In this document: positions 9,086-16,612 of the stretch, one piece after another
Layout: each line of letters opens with the position of its first letter
Position numbering within the stretch: position 1 is the first letter of the stretch
Source of the DNA: Acidobacteriota bacterium
GTDB lineage: Bacteria; Acidobacteriota; Blastocatellia; Pyrinomonadales; Pyrinomonadaceae
DNA length: 64,000 nt
Reading direction: 5' to 3'
NCBI GenBank assembly: GCA_019239425.1
Contig: JAFAZX010000032.1
Coordinates: 62,001 to 126,000, forward strand
Notes under the pieces: model-generated
Seen by the model: only the letters and a program-made list of their open reading frames with translations
Database searches by the model: none
Told to the model about the DNA's origin: nothing
Translations under genes and position numbers: made by a program

Positions 9086-9218
9086 TGGCGGGAGATAGGC
9101 ATCAAAAACGTCGGACTTTTTCGGCGCGTGAGCGGCTCTCTTTTCCCGTGCAGTCCGTTGTGCTTCTGCCCTCGCGGGCTATTCGTGTGTAAGGAATTTT
9201 CAGGAGTTCCCTTCTAAG

Positions 9219-11348
9219 ATGTCCGTCAAGTTTTTACGCCCCTTCGGCCTGCTCGCCCTCGTCGCCGCGCTCCTTTTCGCGGGCGTCCCCGGCTCCTTCC
9301 GAGCCTCCGCCGCCTCCGGCCCCGACAACGGCGAGGACGGCTACGTCACGGACGAGGTCAACGTCAAGCTCCTGCGCGCCTCCGACCTCCAGGCCGTCTC
9401 CGCACAGTACCACCTCCAGCTCGTCGAACAGTTCGGCACGCGCCCCATCTACCGCATGCGCGTCACCGACGGCATCGACTCGAAGGTCAAGGCCGCGGCG
9501 CTCGCGGGGGACGTGGCGCGCGTCGAGTACGCCGAGGCCAACTGGACGGCCGGCTCGCCCGAAGGGAGCGGCGTCATCTGGAGCGTCGGCGACGGCTGGG
9601 ATCAGGGCGTCATCTGGAGCGTCGGCGGGCAGACGCAGTACCAGAGGCAGTGGGCTCTGGACAGGATCAAGCTGAGGGAGGCGCACAGGGCGACGAAGGG
9701 CGCCGGCACCATCGTCGCCGTGCTCGACACGGGCGTCGACCGCCACCACCCCGCGCTCGCCGGCCGCCTCCTGCGCGGGCACGACTTCGTTGACGACGAC
9801 GACGACCCGAGCGAGGTTCTGCCTCAGCCGTGCGCGCAGTCGACCGACCGCGCGAAGTGCGGCCCGTACGGTCACGGCACACACGTCGCGGGGATCGTCG
9901 CCCTGGCCGCGCCCGAGGCCAAGATCATGCCCCTGCGCGTCCTAGACCCGCAGGGCGTCGGCAACACGTGGGTCATCGCGGAGGCCGTGCGCTACGCGCT
10001 CGACCCGGACGGCGACCCCTCGACGGACGACGGCGCGGACGTCATCAACCTGAGCCTCGCGACCGTACACCCTTCGCGGCTCCTGCACGACACCATCGGC
10101 GACGCCTGCGACAACGGCTTTGCCTCGCCCTACGCGAAGGTCGTCGTCATCGCGGCCTCCGGCAACCGCGGCACCGCCGACACGATGTTCCCGGCGGGCG
10201 AGAACTTCAGCGGCGAGCTCTCGGTCGGCGCCAGCAAGTCCGACGACACGCTCTGGGAGAGGTCGGAGCGCGACGACATCGTCCGCAACGACGTGATGGC
10301 CCCGGGCGTCGGCATCACGAGCAGCGTCCCCGGCAACGGCACGGGCGTGTGGGCGGGGACTTCGATGGCCTCGCCGCTCGTCGCGGGGCTGGCGGCGCTC
10401 GTCCGCGCGGCCTCGCCCTCGATGACCGCAGACTTAGTTAAAGACCGCATCCGCGACACGAGCGACCGCCCCGCGCCCGAGCAGTTCGTCAAGCGCCGCG
10501 TCAACGCGGCGGCGGCCGTCACGCCGCTCGTCAACATGGCCGTCAACCCGATTGACGACACGCGCAGCTTCGTCCGCCAGCAGTATCTCGACTTCCTCAA
10601 CCGCGCGCCGGACAAGTCGGGCGATGACTTCTGGTCGAACGAGATCGACCAGTGCGGGGGAGTCAAGGCGTGCGTAGACTTCAGGCGCGTCAACACGTCG
10701 GGCGCGTTCTTCCTCTCCATCGAGTTCCGCGACACGGGCTACTTCGTCTACCGCCTGCACAAGGCGGCCTTCGGAGACATCTCCGCGGCGCGGCCCGTCC
10801 CCGTCCGCTACGAGGAGTTCATGCCCGACACGCAACGCATCGGCGAGGGCGTCGTCGTCAACTCGCAGGGGTGGGAGCAGAAGCTCGCGGCCAACCGCGA
10901 CGCCTTCGTGCTCGACTTCGTCACGCGCACGAGCGCGACGGGCGGGCGCAACTTCGCGACGCAGTTCCCCGCCGGCACCGGCGCCGCGGCGGTAGTCGAC
11001 AGGCTCTTCCAGAACGCGGGCGTCGCGCCGCTCGCGGCCGAGCGCCAGGCGCTGATTGACGAACTGACGCCCAACCCGGACTCGCCCGCCCTGCGCGCGA
11101 GCGTGCTCCGCAAGGTGGCCGAACACCCCGCGCTCGTCCGGCAGGAGTTAAACCGCGCGTTCGTGCTGATGCAGTACTTCGGCTACCTCCGCCGCAACCC
11201 GGACGACGCGCCCGAGGCGAACCGAGACTTCGCCGGCTACAACTTCTGGCTCGGCAAGCTTCAGGAGAACAACGGCGACTTCCACCGCGCCGAGATGGTG
11301 CGCGCCTTCATCGAGTCCATCGAATACCGCCAGCGCTTCCGCGAATAG
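9219..11348 (+). CDS. secreted S8 subtilisin-like protease with DUF4214 domains
   Basis: This 709-aa protein begins with an Arg-poor, Ala/Leu-rich signal peptide (to about residue 32). An inhibitor-like propeptide follows (about 42-110), then a subtilase domain with the full triad D170 (LDTGVD), H219 (HGTHVAG) and S382 (GTSMASP). The C-terminal 270 residues resemble DUF4214 repeats (RQQYLDFLNRAPDKSG and a second copy near 640), a domain often found in secreted proteins. A short internal duplication, GVIWSVG, occurs twice between propeptide and catalytic domain. It should act outside the cytoplasm. P-box 2 links it to the sigma/CHAT unit. AGGAG lies about 14 bases before the ATG. Confidence 0.92.
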   Translation: MSVKFLRPFGLLALVAALLFAGVPGSFRASAASGPDNGEDGYVTDEVNVKLLRASDLQAVSAQYHLQLVEQFGTRPIYRMRVTDGIDSKVKAAALAGDVARVEYAEANWTAGSPEGSGVIWSVGDGWDQGVIWSVGGQTQYQRQWALDRIKLREAHRATKGAGTIVAVLDTGVDRHHPALAGRLLRGHDFVDDDDDPSEVLPQPCAQSTDRAKCGPYGHGTHVAGIVALAAPEAKIMPLRVLDPQGVGNTWVIAEAVRYALDPDGDPSTDDGADVINLSLATVHPSRLLHDTIGDACDNGFASPYAKVVVIAASGNRGTADTMFPAGENFSGELSVGASKSDDTLWERSERDDIVRNDVMAPGVGITSSVPGNGTGVWAGTSMASPLVAGLAALVRAASPSMTADLVKDRIRDTSDRPAPEQFVKRRVNAAAAVTPLVNMAVNPIDDTRSFVRQQYLDFLNRAPDKSGDDFWSNEIDQCGGVKACVDFRRVNTSGAFFLSIEFRDTGYFVYRLHKAAFGDISAARPVPVRYEEFMPDTQRIGEGVVVNSQGWEQKLAANRDAFVLDFVTRTSATGGRNFATQFPAGTGAAAVVDRLFQNAGVAPLAAERQALIDELTPNPDSPALRASVLRKVAEHPALVRQELNRAFVLMQYFGYLRRNPDDAPEANRDFAGYNFWLGKLQENNGDFHRAEMVRAFIESIEYRQRFRE

Positions 11349-11350
11349 GA

Positions 11351-11434
11351 ACAGTAGGCGGTGGGCAGAAGGCAGTAGGCAGTTAAGACAAGAGTCTCTG
11401 AACTGCCTACTGCCTTCTGCCCACCGCCCACTGT
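11351..11434. repeat. family A inverted repeat
   Basis: Arms of 34 bases (11351-11384 and 11401-11434) match at 33 positions as reverse complements, with a 16-base loop. It starts 3 bases after the subtilase stop and ends 19 bases before P-box 3, so it can terminate the subtilase transcript. Confidence 0.92.
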
Positions 11435-11452
11435 AAAAAATTCCCGCGGCTC

Positions 11453-11481
11453 GTATTTTCTCGAACGCGGGCCGCACTGTT
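11453..11481 (+). promoter_or_regulatory. P-box 3, putative ECF promoter of a small RNA
   Basis: G-TATTTTCTCG begins at 11453 and CACTGTT at 11475, with the same 21-base spacing as the other two boxes. No protein gene with a credible start follows on this strand. The only downstream object is a region of about 150 bases ending in a strong intrinsic terminator. Confidence 0.6.
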
Positions 11482-11484
11482 GGC

Positions 11485-11638
11485 GTGTAAGACGTTGTCG
11501 GCCTACGCGGGTGTTGACTTCGCCTTACGGAGCAAGGAGGGAGTTTTCAAAGCATCTGTCGGGGCTTCTCCGTCACGGGGAGAACGGGAGTCCCGCCAGC
11601 CGGGCGGCGCAGTCGCAAGACCGCGCCGCCCATTTTTT
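11485..11638 (+). ncRNA. candidate small RNA under P-box 3
   Basis: This is inferred from three signs: a promoter-like box upstream, no convincing reading frame, and a strong intrinsic terminator at the end. The predicted transcript is about 150 bases. It contains an internal hairpin around 11566-11585 (TTCTCC with GGAGAA) and a Shine-Dalgarno-like AAGGAGGG at 11534-11541 with no start codon at a usable distance. It matches no RNA family that I recognise. A 60-codon frame from TTG 11480 overlaps it, but that frame begins inside the promoter box, ends inside a repeat and lacks a ribosome site. Confidence 0.5.
11602..11638 (+). terminator. strong intrinsic terminator with GCAA tetraloop
   Basis: A 13-position stem (11602-11614 with 11619-11631, one A-C mismatch) is capped by the GNRA-type tetraloop GCAA and followed by ATTTTTT. 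It ends where the family E repeat begins. Confidence 0.85.
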
Positions 11639-11717
11639 GAAAGGATGAAGGCGGAAGGATGAAGGATGAAGGGAAGACTGTTCTAACTTCATCCTTCATC
11701 CTTCCGCCTTCATCCTT

Positions 11718-11720
<3 letters not shown>
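11638..11720. repeat. family E inverted repeat (AAGGATG heptads)
   Basis: Perfect 34-base arms (11638-11671 and 11687-11720) enclose a 15-base loop. The units are AAGGATG and AAGGCGG. On the minus strand the first bases of the element give the TGA stop codon of the dienelactone hydrolase gene. Confidence 0.93.
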
Positions 11721-12599
<879 letters not shown>

Positions 12600-12666
12600 C
12601 TCTCAAGCGTTCCTTTCCGGAAAGTGGGATGGCGCTACTCTACCCCAACCCCGCCCACGGTGAAAG

Positions 12667-12757
12667 GGTGCTGGGTGCTGGGTTCAAGGTGCTGGGTGCT
12701 GGGTGCTGGGTGCTGGTTAAAACCAAAACCTAAAACCCAGCACCCAGCACCTTGAAA
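12667..12757. repeat. family C inverted repeat (GTGCTGG heptads)
   Basis: Tandem GTGCTGG units (12667-12716) face CCAGCAC units (about 12730-12757). The left arm has more heptads than the right. The right end overlaps the -35 element of the dinB promoter. Confidence 0.85.
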
Positions 12758-12780
12758 AGCTGCCGGGGGCGGCGTAGATT
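12752..12780 (+). promoter_or_regulatory. sigma-70-type promoter for the DinB gene
   Basis: TTGAAA (12752-12757), a 17-base spacer and TAGATT (12775-12780) form a good housekeeping promoter 42 bases before the DinB ATG. The -35 box lies at the edge of the family C repeat. Confidence 0.7.
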
Positions 12781-12822
12781 GGCTGGGCTTTTCTAATCCC
12801 CCGAAAGACGGAAGGACACTTT

Positions 12823-13326
12823 ATGAGTTTATGCCAGTCGCTCGCGGCGGAGCTTCAGCAGGAGGCGAAGACGACGAGGAGGATTCTTGAGCGCGTGCCG
12901 GAGGGCTCGTTCGATTGGAAGCCGCATGAGAAGTCGATGTCGCTCGGGCGCTTGGCCGGGCACGTCGCGGAGCTGCCGTCGCTCATCGCCCCGGCGCTGA
13001 CGCAGGACGAGCTCGACTTCGCCACCGGCCAGTATCAGCCGTTCGCCCCTTCGAGCACGGCCGAGCTTCTGGAGAGGTTCGACCAGACGGTCGGCCAGGC
13101 CCTCGAACTCCTGGGCGGCCAGACGGACGAGAGCATGGGCCAGGAGTGGCGTCTCGGGAGCGGCGAGCAGACCTTCTTCAAGGGGCCGCGCGCGGCGGCC
13201 GTGCGCGTGCTGGCGCTCAACCACGTCGTGCACCACCGCGGGCAGCTCTCGGTCTACCTGCGCCTGCTCGACGTGGCCGTCCCCTCCATCTACGGCCCCT
13301 CGGCGGACGAAGGCCCCGGCGCTTAA
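12823..13326 (+). CDS. DinB family protein (YfiT/DinB four-helix bundle)
   Basis: This 167-aa protein has the DinB-like four-helix pattern. The possible metal-binding histidines are in LAGHVAELP (near residue 50) and NHVVHHRGQLSVYL (near 135). DinB-fold proteins include metal-dependent thiol transferases, but for most members the reaction is unknown. The length fits the family. GGAAGGAC lies just upstream of the ATG and a sigma-70 promoter stands 42 bases before it. A family A repeat starts 3 bases after the stop. Confidence 0.88.
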   Translation: MSLCQSLAAELQQEAKTTRRILERVPEGSFDWKPHEKSMSLGRLAGHVAELPSLIAPALTQDELDFATGQYQPFAPSSTAELLERFDQTVGQALELLGGQTDESMGQEWRLGSGEQTFFKGPRAAAVRVLALNHVVHHRGQLSVYLRLLDVAVPSIYGPSADEGPGA

Positions 13327-13328
13327 GA

Positions 13329-13452
<124 letters not shown>

Positions 13453-13457
13453 CTCAT

Positions 13458-14192
13458 ATGACTTCGGGCAAGGGTCGGGTGAGAATCGGGTGCTGCGGGT
13501 TCCGCTCGTCGCGCGAGTCTTATTACGAGCTGCTCGACTCGGTCGAGGTGCAGCACACCTTCTACCAGCCGCCGCTAGTTCCCACGCTGCGGCGCTGGCG
13601 CGAGGAGGCGCCGCCCCGCTTCGAGTTCGCGCTCAAGGCGTGGCAGGTCATCACGCACCTCTCTTCGAGCCCGACCTACCGCAGACTCAAGCGCCCGCTC
13701 GACGAGGAGCGGCGCGAGGGCGCCGGCTTCTTCCGCCCGACCGACGCCGTCCGCGAGGCCTGGGAGCTGACGCGCGAGTGCGCGAAGGCTTTGCAGGCGA
13801 GGGCCGTCCTCTTCCAGTGCCCGGCGAGCTTCAAGCCGACGGACGAGAACGTCGGGAACCTGCGCCGCTTCTTTGGAGAGGCCGAGCGCGGCCGGCTCGT
13901 CTTCGCGTGGGAGCCGCGCGGCGGGTGGCCGCGCGAGCTGGTCAAAGAGTTGTGTGACGAGTTGAACCTCCGGCACGCCGTAGACCCTTTCAGCGAGCGC
14001 ACGGTCACGCCCGGCCTTTGCTACTTCCGCCTGCACGGGCGGCGCGGCTGGCGCTACAAGTACGAGGACGCCGAGCTTGAGGAGCTGTGCTCGATGCTCC
14101 CGAAACGTTCCACCTCATACGTCTTCTTCAACAACGTCGAGATGCGCGACGACGCGCGGCGCTTCCGCGAAATCGTCGAGTCGGACGGCTGA
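13458..14192 (+). CDS. DUF72 domain-containing protein
   Basis: This 244-aa protein matches the DUF72 (YecE-like) family, a TIM-barrel-like fold of unknown activity. Visible signatures are IGCCGF at the start, VEVQHTFYQPP, FEFALKAWQVITH, the Arg/His segment FRLHGRRGW and YVFFNN near the end. It is cytoplasmic, with no signal peptide. The ATG at 13458 follows a family A repeat by 7 bases and has no Shine-Dalgarno, so translation may be leaderless or weak. Family membership is secure; function is not known. Confidence 0.88.
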   Translation: MTSGKGRVRIGCCGFRSSRESYYELLDSVEVQHTFYQPPLVPTLRRWREEAPPRFEFALKAWQVITHLSSSPTYRRLKRPLDEERREGAGFFRPTDAVREAWELTRECAKALQARAVLFQCPASFKPTDENVGNLRRFFGEAERGRLVFAWEPRGGWPRELVKELCDELNLRHAVDPFSERTVTPGLCYFRLHGRRGWRYKYEDAELEELCSMLPKRSTSYVFFNNVEMRDDARRFREIVESDG

Positions 14193-14280
14193 CATCCGCC
14201 GGGCAGCGCGGCCTCGTAGGTATGTGTGCGAGCGGGCCGGGGCGGGTTCGGGCGATTCACACTTCGAGAGGAGCAGTCGT

Positions 14281-14679
14281 ATGAGCGATCAGGATAACGT
14301 GGCCGTCGTGCGCCGCGCGTACGAGAACTTCAAGGGGGGCGACATCCAGGGCATACTCGATTCGTTGACCGACGACGTGGACTGGCGTCTGCCCGAGATC
14401 GAGGGCGCGGGATTCTCCGGCGCGCGCCGCAGGCGCGAGAGCGTCGGCGGGTTCTTCTCGCAACTGGCCGAGTCGCAGGACTCAGTCAGCTTCGAGCCGC
14501 GCGAGTTCGTCGCGCAGGGCGACAAGGTCGTCGCGCTCGGCACCTACCGCTGGCGCGTGAAGAAGAACGGCCGCGAGTACGGCGGCGACTGGGCGCACGT
14601 CTTCACCGTCCGCGACGGCAAGATCACGGGCTTCCACGAGTACATGGACTCGGCCGCCGCCAGCGCCGCCTTCGTGTAA
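14281..14679 (+). CDS. SnoaL-like / NTF2-fold protein
   Basis: This 132-aa single-domain protein has the NTF2-like cone fold pattern. A first helix (VVRRAYENFKGGDIQGILDSL) leads to TDDVDWRLP, and strands near residues 75-125 include VALGTYRWRVKKNG and ITGFHEYMDS. Members include polyketide cyclases, isomerases and many stress proteins, so no substrate can be assigned. GAGAGGAG lies about 8 bases before the ATG, which fixes the start even though the frame is open farther upstream. It follows the DUF72 gene by 88 bases. Confidence 0.88.
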   Translation: MSDQDNVAVVRRAYENFKGGDIQGILDSLTDDVDWRLPEIEGAGFSGARRRRESVGGFFSQLAESQDSVSFEPREFVAQGDKVVALGTYRWRVKKNGREYGGDWAHVFTVRDGKITGFHEYMDSAAASAAFV

Positions 14680-14685
14680 GAGTTT

Positions 14686-14761
14686 TTCACCACAGAGACA
14701 CAGAGGCACGGCTTGTTGAGATATACCTCTTCAAGCCGTGCCTCTGTGTCTCTGTGGTGAA
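14686..14761. repeat. family D inverted repeat
   Basis: Perfect 29-base arms (14686-14714 and 14733-14761) of CACAGAGA octads enclose an 18-base loop between two convergent genes. Confidence 0.93.
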
Positions 14762-14783
14762 ATTATCCTATGTGATAGCCGTC

Positions 14784-15599
14784 CTACTGAAGAACCCGCA
14801 GATCGCGCTCGCTGACGATCTTCCAGCCGTCGTTCGTGCGGCGCCAGCGCAGCTCCTGTAAGACCTCGCCGGCGCGGCTCTCCTCGCCCTCGATGTGGTA
14901 GCGTTTGCGGAAGCGCATGACGGCGGTGCGGCCGTCTGCGCCCAGGCTTATCTCGGGCGCGGCGGCCTCGACGTTGACGGCCGAGGCGCGCGCGAACAGG
15001 CGCGTCTTCTCCGCGCGCACGGACTCGCGCGGCGCGTTGCGCGAGAGGTAGAAGGCTTCGACCGTCGGCGCGTAGAAGCTCATCTGCCTCCCGACGTCGC
15101 GCGAGTTCGTCGCCGCCAGCCAACCGCCCAGGGCCGCCCGCAGCTCGCCCTGCACGTCCCGGCTCGCCTCAACCGCTCTGGCCCCTGCTTTAGGTTCGGG
15201 CTTGACGGCGGCCGTGTCGGCCGCGGGTTCAGTCCGCACGTTCGACGGTTCCGGCTCCTGCGCGACAGGCGATGTCGTCGGCGCGGCCGGCGGGGCGGTC
15301 GTCGGCGCGGCCGCCGGAATCTGTTGCGGCGCCTGCGACTCGGCGCGCTGCCCGCCGCGCTGATACATCGTGAGCGCGAGTCCGCCGAGCACGCCGCCCA
15401 GAACCCCTCCGAGCACGCACAGGACGATCACCCACAGCGGCCACGAATTTTTGCGCGCGCCCGAGCCGATGGGCACGGCCGGCTGCGCGCGCTGTACCGA
15501 TTTCTCGTCGAAGCGTGGCGGCGGGAGCGGTCGCTCGCCTTCGAGCGGAACCGTCTCCTCCGTTGGACTTACAAAACCGCGTCGCTCTCTCGTCTCCAT
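14784..15599 (-). CDS. single-pass membrane protein with NTF2-like periplasmic domain
   Basis: This 271-aa protein has a Pro-rich cytoplasmic segment (residues 1-50), one glycine-rich transmembrane helix (about 52-76, WPLWVIVLCVLGGVLGGVLG), a disordered Ala/Pro/Thr linker (80-150) and a C-terminal domain (about 155-271). That last domain resembles the SnoaL/DUF4440 type, ending in LRWRRTNDGWKIVSERDL. Orientation and ligand are unknown. It is convergent with the SnoaL-like gene across a family D repeat and divergent from the TPR lipoprotein. The name comes from topology, so it should be treated as a hypothetical protein. Confidence 0.75.
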   Translation of the reverse strand: METRERRGFVSPTEETVPLEGERPLPPPRFDEKSVQRAQPAVPIGSGARKNSWPLWVIVLCVLGGVLGGVLGGLALTMYQRGGQRAESQAPQQIPAAAPTTAPPAAPTTSPVAQEPEPSNVRTEPAADTAAVKPEPKAGARAVEASRDVQGELRAALGGWLAATNSRDVGRQMSFYAPTVEAFYLSRNAPRESVRAEKTRLFARASAVNVEAAAPEISLGADGRTAVMRFRKRYHIEGEESRAGEVLQELRWRRTNDGWKIVSERDLRVLQ

Positions 15600-15696
15600 A
15601 CGCGCACCACCCCCCTTCGCACGCTACCCGTACACTCCGCACCGTCCCGCATTCCGAGGAAGCAAGAACCAGTCCAGAAGCGACGGCCCACCCCGT

Positions 15697-15725
15697 TTGA
15701 CTCTCCGCCCGATTTGTCGTAGATA
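15697..15725 (+). promoter_or_regulatory. sigma-70-type promoter for the TPR lipoprotein
   Basis: TTGACT (15697-15702), exactly 17 bases and TAGATA (15720-15725) precede the TPR lipoprotein ATG by about 40 bases. Confidence 0.75.
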
Positions 15726-15765
15726 CCTTTCTCGTCCCCAGCCCTTCCGAGAGAAAGCACAGAAC

Positions 15766-16530
15766 ATGAAAGCGCTCCGCGTCACCCTTCTATCCTTCCT
15801 CGTCTCGGCGCTGCTCCTGTCGGGCTGCAACCGCCGCGCGGCCGCCCCGAACGCCAACGCGAACGGCGGCGCCACGCCCGCGGGCGGCGAGCAGTCGTCG
15901 TCCGAACCCTCGGGCGACGCGCGCGCCCTCTACGAAGAGGGCCTCGCCGCGTACAAGGCCGACCGCGACCAGGAGGCCGTCGAGAAGCTGAAGCGCGCGG
16001 TCGAGCTGTCACCGGACTTCCCGGAGGCGAACTACAGGCTCGGCCTCGCCTACAACGCGACGAAGCAGCGCGAGGAGGCCGACAAGGCTTTCGAGGGCGC
16101 GGTCAAGGCCTACGAGAAGGTGACGAAGCGCGAGCCGAAGAACTCCGACGCGTACTACTTCCTCGGCCTCTCCTACGAGCAGTTGGGTAAGTACGACGAG
16201 GCGGTCAAGGCGCTCAAGGAGGCCGTCAAGAACTCGCCCGAGGAGAACGACGACAAGTACTTCGAGCTGGCGAACGCGCACTTCAAGATCGCGCAGTACG
16301 ACGAGGCGGTCAGGGCGCTCAACAAGGTCTTGGAGATCAACCCGGACAACTACCCCGCGCAGGAGCTGCTGGAGCAGGCCAGGAACGGCGCGCAACGCGT
16401 CTCGGAGTTCCGCAAGCACCAGGAGGAGTTGCTGAAGAGGAAGAACACGAACTCCAACGCCAACAACTCCAAATCGAACGCCAACGCCGGCCCGCGCGTC
16501 ACCGATAACCTCGGCCCGCCGCCGACTTAA
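15766..16530 (+). CDS. TPR-repeat lipoprotein
   Basis: This 254-aa protein has a lipoprotein signal peptide with lipobox LLLSGC (C at residue 21). An Asn/Gly/Ala-rich tether follows, then about four tetratricopeptide repeats (residues 50-215) with motifs such as ALYEEGLAAYKADRDQEAVEKLKRAVEL and a TPR consensus ending NPDNYPAQELL. The C-terminus is charged and Asn-rich. It should sit on a membrane surface facing the periplasm and mediate protein contacts. The start is set by the signal peptide and by the promoter 40 bases upstream. The frame is open further upstream but has no support there. Partners are unknown. Confidence 0.88.
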   Translation: MKALRVTLLSFLVSALLLSGCNRRAAAPNANANGGATPAGGEQSSSEPSGDARALYEEGLAAYKADRDQEAVEKLKRAVELSPDFPEANYRLGLAYNATKQREEADKAFEGAVKAYEKVTKREPKNSDAYYFLGLSYEQLGKYDEAVKALKEAVKNSPEENDDKYFELANAHFKIAQYDEAVRALNKVLEINPDNYPAQELLEQARNGAQRVSEFRKHQEELLKRKNTNSNANNSKSNANAGPRVTDNLGPPPT

Positions 16531-16612
16531 CGCGGCGCCGGGACGTTAAGTGAACCGCCCTCCGCGACACTTTCAAGTTTGAGTTGCAATACACCCCTTG
16601 GCACATCAACGC

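Noticed and set aside
9086..9218. Riboswitch in the leader of the first subtilase
   Set aside because: The leader is about 125 bases, but I see no conserved riboswitch core or terminator-antiterminator pair.
11480..11662. 60-codon open frame overlapping the candidate small RNA
   Set aside because: It starts at a TTG inside P-box 3, has no ribosome site, runs through the terminator stem and ends in a family E repeat. Composition is Arg/Ser/Pro-rich without a recognisable domain.
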